This document shows, in pieces, positions 59,180 through 64,000 of a stretch of DNA of 64,000 nt. The DNA is from Nonomuraea typhae. Its GTDB lineage: Bacteria; Actinomycetota; Actinomycetes; Streptosporangiales; Streptosporangiaceae. The position numbers and the translations under genes are program-made. The stretch spans positions 310,001-374,000 of the forward strand of contig NZ_VRLV01000002.1 in assembly GCF_009760925.1 (NCBI RefSeq). Direction: 5' to 3'. The notes below the pieces were generated by a model that worked only from the letters and a program-made list of their open reading frames with translations, was not told where the DNA came from and did not search any database. Positions within the stretch are counted from its first letter, which is position 1. The number at the start of each line of letters is the position of its first letter.

Positions 59180-60232
59180 GTGGGCTCACGACAGCACCTC
59201 GACGACCTCGCACGGTCGGCACGATCCCTGCAGGACACGGTCGGTGAGCTCCACACGGCGCTGACCGAGGGCGACGAGCAGGGCGCCGGCTACGCGAAGG
59301 ATCATCTGGCCGAGCAGGCACGCCGTGCCCTCGGGGACACCGGCGAGCGCGGCTTCGAACCCGCCGCGGGCGCGGCGGGCGCCGACGACGTGCTCGCCGT
59401 GGCCGCCCGCGATCTGGCCCTGTCGGAGGCGTTGTTCCGCGCCGCCGAGGGCGAGGGCGGCAGGCCCCCCGACCTGGAGCGCCTGCGCGCGGCCGAGGAC
59501 ACGCTGGCCGAACTGGCGGCCGCGCTGGAGGGCCCGGCGCGCCGGGGCTTCGAGCCGGCCGCGGCCGCCTCTCCCGACCTGCCCACCGCGATCGCCGGCT
59601 TGCGCCACGAGGGCGGCGCCTGCCTGGAGCTCATCTGCGAACGCTCCGGCGGCGCGGTGACCGGCGCCCTGGTCAAGCTCCCCGTCGTGGGCACGCTGGC
59701 CGCCGGCGCCGACGAACTGCTCAGCTCGCTGGGCCTGGCCACGCCGGCCGAGCAGCTGACCAAGTGGGCCGTCCGGCTCCTGGAGAAGGCGCTCACCCTG
59801 CTGTATCGCCTCATCCCCTCGGTCCTGCTGGACCGGCTGCGGACGGCGGTGACCCGGCTGGCCGACGGCCTGACCCGGGACAGGACCCCGGGCGGCCTGC
59901 TGATGGACGCCGTCCTCGGCGCCGACGACCTCAGGAAGACGCTCGGCGCCCGCCTGGACCGGGACGCCCTGGATCGTGCCAAACTCGACGCCGCCCGCGC
60001 CGAGCTGGGCGGGCTGGGAGAGCGCTTCGGGCAGCGCATGGACCTGCTCTCGTTCACGATCGCGGTGAGCGCCGGCCTGGTCAGCACGCTGGCCACGCCC
60101 CTCGCGGCGGGCGGGGTGGCCGCGCTCCTGCTCGCCGTGGTGGTCGTGCTGGCGGCCGACTACGCCGACGCCTGGGCCCTGCCCGCGGCCGTCCGCGGGG
60201 TGCGCACGGTGGTCGAGGAAGCCACCGCATGA
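59180..60232 (+). CDS. Uncharacterised helical protein with C-terminal membrane hairpin
   Basis: 350 residues, not recognised. The first 140 residues are helical and Ala/Glu-rich with two related segments (ARRALGDTGERGFEPAAGAA and EGPARRGFEPAAAAS), suggesting an internal repeat. The centre is basic and amphipathic (KWAVRLLEKALTLLYRLIPS). The C-terminus has a long hydrophobic hairpin (SFTIAVSAGLVSTLATPL, GVAALLLAVVVVLAADY). It is the first gene of a tightly coupled four-gene operon: its stop overlaps the zincin gene start (ATGA). Start GTG 59180 has GGAGGG 7 bp upstream, inside a hairpin. It may anchor the operon's proteins at the membrane; this is inference. Confidence 0.72.
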   Translation: MGSRQHLDDLARSARSLQDTVGELHTALTEGDEQGAGYAKDHLAEQARRALGDTGERGFEPAAGAAGADDVLAVAARDLALSEALFRAAEGEGGRPPDLERLRAAEDTLAELAAALEGPARRGFEPAAAASPDLPTAIAGLRHEGGACLELICERSGGAVTGALVKLPVVGTLAAGADELLSSLGLATPAEQLTKWAVRLLEKALTLLYRLIPSVLLDRLRTAVTRLADGLTRDRTPGGLLMDAVLGADDLRKTLGARLDRDALDRAKLDAARAELGGLGERFGQRMDLLSFTIAVSAGLVSTLATPLAAGGVAALLLAVVVVLAADYADAWALPAAVRGVRTVVEEATA

Positions 60233-61248
60233 TCGATGACCACATCCACGCCGAGATCGACGCCCTGAAGGCCGCCACCGGCCTCGCGCTCCGCGTGGCT
60301 CCGGAGACGGCCACCGCCCGCAGGCTCCGCGACCACGCCGACGACCTCATCGGCGAGCTGGGCAGGGCCGGCACGTGGCCCAGGCTCCGCCGCGCGCGCC
60401 AGGAGGCCGACCGGCTGCGGGCGGAGGCCCTCGACTACGCCCACGCCGTCATGCTGCGCGGCCACCCCCTCGGCGAGGACGACGGCCCCGCCCGGGCGCT
60501 GGCCCGCCACCTGTGCGAGCGCGCCGGCCTCCCCGGCGACGTGGAGATCATCGCGAGCTCGGGGCCGGAGTCCTTCACCCGCGTGGCCGACCTGATCCGG
60601 CTGCCGCCCCACGCCGACGTGTGGCACCTGCCCGTCCTCGCCCACGAGCTGGGCCACTACGTCATCCACGAGGCCCGGCACGTCAGGGCCGGGGACGAGC
60701 GCCCGATCCGGGACCGGGCCGCCACCTCGCCGCAGAACGAGCTGATCGCCGACTGCTACGCCACCTACGCCATCGGCCCGGCGTACCCGCTGTCCTGCAT
60801 CTGCCTGCGCATCGACCCGCAGGAGCTCGACCTGGCCGCCGAGACGCACCCGCCCTGGCGCGTGCGGGTGCACACGATGGCCGAGATGCTTCACCTGATG
60901 AGCCGGCAGCACGCCACCCAGCAGTACGGCGGCGCGGTCGAGTCCTGGATCCGCCCGGCCTGGAAGGAGCTGACCGGCGAGGACGCCATCGACCCCGGCG
61001 GGCACGCCGTCCCCATGCCCGCCTCGGCCATCCTGCGGCTGCTGGAACGCCACCTGCCCCGCGCCCGGTACGACGCCGGGTACGGCGTGGACGGGGCCGA
61101 GCGCGTCCTGGCAGGGGAGAGGAACGTCAGGAGGTCCGGGATCTCGCCCGCCCATGTCCTCAACGCCGCCTGGCGGCTGCGCCGCGACGGCCGGCACGGC
61201 CCGGAGGTCAACCGCCGGGCCATGACCCTCCTGCTGGAGGCGGCGTGA
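60229..61248 (+). CDS. Putative HELGH zinc metallopeptidase (gluzincin type)
   Basis: 339 residues. The zinc site is plain: VLAHELGHYVIHEARH with H139-E140-L-G-H143, and downstream NELIADCYATYAIG, where E171 and D175 form the ExxAD pattern of gluzincins (as in M48 and ImmA/IrrE-like proteases). A helical N-terminal region of about 120 residues precedes it and a helical C-terminal region follows. There is no signal peptide, so it acts in the cytoplasm. Its start and stop both overlap neighbours by 4 bp (ATGA, GTGA), so it is made in step with the 59180 and 61245 products. Family not recognised beyond the catalytic motif; the target is unknown. Confidence 0.8.
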   Translation: MIDDHIHAEIDALKAATGLALRVAPETATARRLRDHADDLIGELGRAGTWPRLRRARQEADRLRAEALDYAHAVMLRGHPLGEDDGPARALARHLCERAGLPGDVEIIASSGPESFTRVADLIRLPPHADVWHLPVLAHELGHYVIHEARHVRAGDERPIRDRAATSPQNELIADCYATYAIGPAYPLSCICLRIDPQELDLAAETHPPWRVRVHTMAEMLHLMSRQHATQQYGGAVESWIRPAWKELTGEDAIDPGGHAVPMPASAILRLLERHLPRARYDAGYGVDGAERVLAGERNVRRSGISPAHVLNAAWRLRRDGRHGPEVNRRAMTLLLEAA

Positions 61249-62597
61249 GCGGGCGGGAGATCCTGGCGACGCGGCTCACCTACCTCGAGGCCGCGATGAA
61301 GTACATCGACGAAACGCTGAACGAGGTCCTGGTCAGGCGCACCTGGCTGCACGAGGTGCTCGGCCGGGAGCAGGAGGCGATCGACGAGCTGGCACGCATC
61401 GGCACCACCGTGCGTGAAGAGCTGAAACGGGACCGCGGGGAGTTCAGCGAGCTGAAGAGCGACGTCCTGAAAACCAGCCTCCGCGTCCTCGACGACCGGA
61501 TCAAGCAGGCCAAGGCCGCCTCCGACGAGGTGCGGACCCTCGTCGAACCGGCCAAGTTCGACCAGCAGGACGCACACGAGAAGGCCCTGCGCGTGGAGTG
61601 CGGCAAGCTCCGCGGGGAAGTCAGGAAGCTGCGCGCACGGATGGACAGGGGCGACGACCTGCACGGCATCTGGCAGTCCTATTCCACCGCCATCGTGGAC
61701 GCGGCCGAGCGGATCTACGACGACTACGTCGCCTTCATCGCCGGGCTGGCCATGCGCGATGCCAACATCGCCAAGGACGTGTCGGCGGCGAGCGACCTCC
61801 TCCTCACCAAGATCCCGGGCCAGGATCGGGCGCTCACGGTTCCCGCTCGTTCGGTCGCCTGCAATCTGCCCGGCCTCGTGCGGATGGGCTTCCCCGAATG
61901 GACCGTCTGGGGCGTCCCCCTGGTCGGGCGGGAGGCCGGCACCAGCTTCTTCCAGCATTCCGAGGCCATGGCGGTGCGGCAGCTGCTCGACCCCCCGCTG
62001 GAGCCGGAGGAGGAACTGCTCGCCGCGGACGCGGTGGCGGCCTACATCATCGGCCCCGCCTACGCCAGGGCGATGTTCACCCTCCGCCTGCGGCCTGACG
62101 CGCCGGAGGCGGAGACACCGTCCGATCTTCAGCGCGCGGAGGTCATCCTGGCCGTTCTGGAACTCTGCTCCCACAAGGACGGCCAGTCCCGCTTCCCCGA
62201 CCACGTGGCGGAACTGGCGGCCCTGTGGGACAAGCTGCTGGAGGAGTTCCATCTCAGCCCGCGCCCCGAGTCGCGTCCGCCCCTCGCCGAGAAGATCTTT
62301 GACGCGCTGGTGACGGCCCGGATCCGCGGGATCCGTGCCATTAGCTGGGAGGACGTGCAAACATGTGCGAAGCAGCTCCGCACCGGCGGGAGGCTGCCGC
62401 CGCTGGAGAAGCCATCCGACCTCGTGGTCATCCTCCTCAACGCAGGCTGGATAGCCAGGAAAGATCTAAAACCCGACAGCGTAGGCGAAATCGCCGAGCG
62501 GATGATGAAGCACCTTAAGCCGGACAATACGGCTCGTGCTACCGAGCGCAGAAGCGACCAACCCCTCACCACCAAGCCTCCCAGGGGACAACGATGA
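61245..62597 (+). CDS. Coiled-coil protein with a degenerate zincin domain
   Basis: 450 residues. The first 150 form a coiled coil (TYLEAAMKYIDETLNEVLVR, EVRTLVEPAKFDQQ, ECGKLRGEVRKLRARM). From about 205 it resembles the preceding zincin: VWGVPLVGREAGTSFFQH aligns with VWHLPVLAHELGHYVIHE, and LAADAVAAYIIGPAYARA with IADCYATYAIGPAYPLS. The two zinc histidines are replaced (R229-E-A-G-T233), while the glutamate and the ExxxxD segment survive. It should therefore not bind catalytic zinc and may serve as a regulator, decoy or scaffold for the active zincin. GTG start overlaps the upstream stop; its own stop overlaps the TPR gene start. The alignment is by eye. Confidence 0.75.
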   Translation: MSGREILATRLTYLEAAMKYIDETLNEVLVRRTWLHEVLGREQEAIDELARIGTTVREELKRDRGEFSELKSDVLKTSLRVLDDRIKQAKAASDEVRTLVEPAKFDQQDAHEKALRVECGKLRGEVRKLRARMDRGDDLHGIWQSYSTAIVDAAERIYDDYVAFIAGLAMRDANIAKDVSAASDLLLTKIPGQDRALTVPARSVACNLPGLVRMGFPEWTVWGVPLVGREAGTSFFQHSEAMAVRQLLDPPLEPEEELLAADAVAAYIIGPAYARAMFTLRLRPDAPEAETPSDLQRAEVILAVLELCSHKDGQSRFPDHVAELAALWDKLLEEFHLSPRPESRPPLAEKIFDALVTARIRGIRAISWEDVQTCAKQLRTGGRLPPLEKPSDLVVILLNAGWIARKDLKPDSVGEIAERMMKHLKPDNTARATERRSDQPLTTKPPRGQR

Positions 62598-64000
62598 CGT
62601 CACACCACGTGGCGATGGCCACGCTCTGGCGCAGCCGCCGGCGTGCCGACCTTGTCCCCGGCACCGCCGCGCTGGCGCAGGAGGTCGTCTGGCTGCTGGC
62701 AGACCTGTGGGACGAGCGCGAGGACGGGCTGGCCGAGCGCGCGGACGTGCTGGGCGACCGGCTGCGCGACGCGCTCAGGGCCCGCGGGGCCGACGCGCAG
62801 CACGACCTGAACGGCCTGCTCGGCCTGGTGCTCATCGCCCTCGGCCTGCTGGCGCGCGACGCCGGCGACCGGCCGCGGGACGAGACGCTGTTCGCCGAGG
62901 GGCTCGAGACCTCGCCGTCGCACGCCTCCCCGTTGCACGCGCTGGCCCTGCTGCACACCGGCCGCGCCGAGGAGGCGGGCCGGATCCTGGCCGAGCTGAG
63001 CACCTCCGCCGACCCGCACGCGGCCTACGCGCAGGCGCTGCTGACCAGGCAGCAGGACCCGCACCTGACGCTCAAGCAGCTCGAAGCCGCCTGTGCCCGC
63101 TGGGAGCACGACCTCAAGCTGGCCCGGCTCCGCCACGACCTCGCCGAACGGCTCGGCAAGCTCACCCCGCAGGTGTGGAGCGGCCTCGGCCGCGCGTTGT
63201 CCGCCGCGGGCCACTACGCGGAGGCCATCCCGGCCCTGCGCCGTTCGGAGCTCGACGACGCCCCCACGTTCGAACTGCTGGCCACCGCCTACGAGAGCCT
63301 CGGCGAGCTCGAGCACGCCGCCCCGATGGCCGCGCGGGCCGCCGACCTCCTGTCCAGCGCCGAGCTGCACCTGCGGGCCGCCGACGCGTACGTCGCGACG
63401 GGCGGGCACGCCCAGGCGGCCCGGCAGGTGGACAAGGCGCTCGAGGCCGCCGACGAGCACGCCGTCCGCTTCGCCGCCGCGCAGATCCTGCTCGCCACCG
63501 GCGACATGCCCAGGGCGCTCGAGCTGATCCGCGAGGTCAGGGCCGACCTGCCCGGCGAGCCGCGGGCGCTGGCCGTCGAGGGCATCGCGTTGTTCGGCGT
63601 GCGCGACTACGACGCGGCTCAGCGCATCCTCACCCGCGCGCACGAGTCGCTGCCCGGCGAGCCGGTCGTGCTGCGGCACCTGGCCGTGACCCAGTTCAAC
63701 CTGAACCGGCTCGACCTGGCCGGTCCCCTGCTCAACCAGGCCCTGGACCTCGACCCGGACGACGGATGGATGCTCGCGGTCAGGGGCGACCTGCGGCGCC
63801 GGCTGGTCGACCTGCCCGGCGCGCGCGAAGACCTCGAGCGAGCGCACCGGGCGGGCTTCGAGGAGGCGTGGACGTTACGCCTGCTGGCCCAGGTCATCGA
63901 GGCCGACGACCCCGACCGGGCGTTGCGGCTGCTCGATCGATCGCTGGTCCTCGATCCCGGCAACGCCGCCGCGCACGCGCTGCGGGGGAAGGTCCTCTAC
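62594..64000 (+). CDS. TPR-repeat protein (3' end beyond the window)
   Basis: 469 codons are visible and the frame is still open at the right edge. The start ATG overlaps the previous stop (ATGA). The N-terminal 150 residues are helical (LAQEVVWLLADLWDEREDGL, LNGLLGLVLIALGLLARDAG). From about 160 onward tetratricopeptide repeats follow, with typical W/L/G/Y-A-x-A-P positions (LGRALSAAGHYAEAIPALRR, LATAYESLGELEHAAPMAAR, AADAYVATGGHAQAARQVDK, VLRHLAVTQFNLNRLDLAG, LDLDPDDGWMLAVRGDLRR). TPRs bind partner proteins. A TTA codon occurs at codon 428. It is the fourth gene of the zincin operon and the operon may continue outside the window. Confidence 0.85.
   Translation, partial: MTSHHVAMATLWRSRRRADLVPGTAALAQEVVWLLADLWDEREDGLAERADVLGDRLRDALRARGADAQHDLNGLLGLVLIALGLLARDAGDRPRDETLFAEGLETSPSHASPLHALALLHTGRAEEAGRILAELSTSADPHAAYAQALLTRQQDPHLTLKQLEAACARWEHDLKLARLRHDLAERLGKLTPQVWSGLGRALSAAGHYAEAIPALRRSELDDAPTFELLATAYESLGELEHAAPMAARAADLLSSAELHLRAADAYVATGGHAQAARQVDKALEAADEHAVRFAAAQILLATGDMPRALELIREVRADLPGEPRALAVEGIALFGVRDYDAAQRILTRAHESLPGEPVVLRHLAVTQFNLNRLDLAGPLLNQALDLDPDDGWMLAVRGDLRRRLVDLPGAREDLERAHRAGFEEAWTLRLLAQVIEADDPDRALRLLDRSLVLDPGNAAAHALRGKVLY

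Noticed and set aside
1..64000. tRNA, rRNA or other structured RNA genes
   Set aside because: No cloverleaf, rRNA core sequence or riboswitch consensus was recognised on either strand by eye; a covariance-model scan would be the decisive check.

Overview
The window is 64 kb of very GC-rich DNA. Genes are tightly packed, often with ATGA or GTGA stop/start overlaps, and GTG or TTG starts are common. The gene set (Mce-type ATPase, PucR regulator, LCP protein, ThrE exporter, MsiK-style sugar ABC operon without its own ATPase, HTH-citrate synthase) points to a filamentous actinobacterium, most likely of the Streptosporangiaceae (Nonomuraea-like). That placement is inference from gene content. No rRNA, tRNA, CRISPR array, transposase or integrase was seen.

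Layout. 0-6 kb: the start of an Mce-type lipid import operon (YrbE permease cut by the window edge, Mkl-type ATPase), three secreted proteins and a PucR-type regulator; TGTCAC boxes recur in these promoters. 6.1-11.8 kb: a three-gene operon of two winged-helix proteins and an SMC-like ATPase, resembling MukFEB or Wadjet JetABC but with no nuclease gene beside it. 11.8-18.9 kb: ThrE exporter, HTH-citrate synthase divergent from a homocitrate/isopropylmalate-type synthase, NDH-2-like oxidoreductase, secreted SurE. 18.9-28.5 kb: a tiny membrane protein, SbcCD, two alpha/beta hydrolases, an internally deleted enoyl-CoA hydratase and an LCP protein. 28.6-34.3 kb: a giant multicopper oxidase with a YtkA/FixH-like partner and an atypical LuxR regulator. 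34.5-38 kb: an MFS exporter coupled to an enolase-superfamily protein without catalytic residues, and a secreted protein.

38-45.5 kb holds a minus-strand MoxR-VWA operon: a SWIM-family protein that has lost its finger, DUF5691, MoxR AAA+ ATPase, DUF5682 and VWA. 45.5-48.5 kb is a sugar ABC operon behind two palindromes. 48.5-52.1 kb is a NACHT NTPase directly abutting a cupin gene, followed by an ECF sigma factor. 52.7-57.2 kb holds a sulfotransferase-like protein, an FMN alpha-hydroxy-acid oxidase, a non-canonical P450 and an AMP-forming ligase, possibly one pathway. 57.6-59.1 kb is an aldehyde dehydrogenase. From 59.2 kb to the right edge lies an unrecognised four-gene operon: a hydrophobic protein, an HELGH zincin, a coiled-coil paralogue whose zinc histidines are gone, and a TPR protein cut by the edge.

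A recurrent oddity is minisatellite expansion: at least eight short tandem arrays, several sitting on stop or start codons. The best candidates for an undescribed system are the zincin/pseudo-zincin/TPR operon (59.2-64 kb) and the SMC operon (6.1-11.8 kb).
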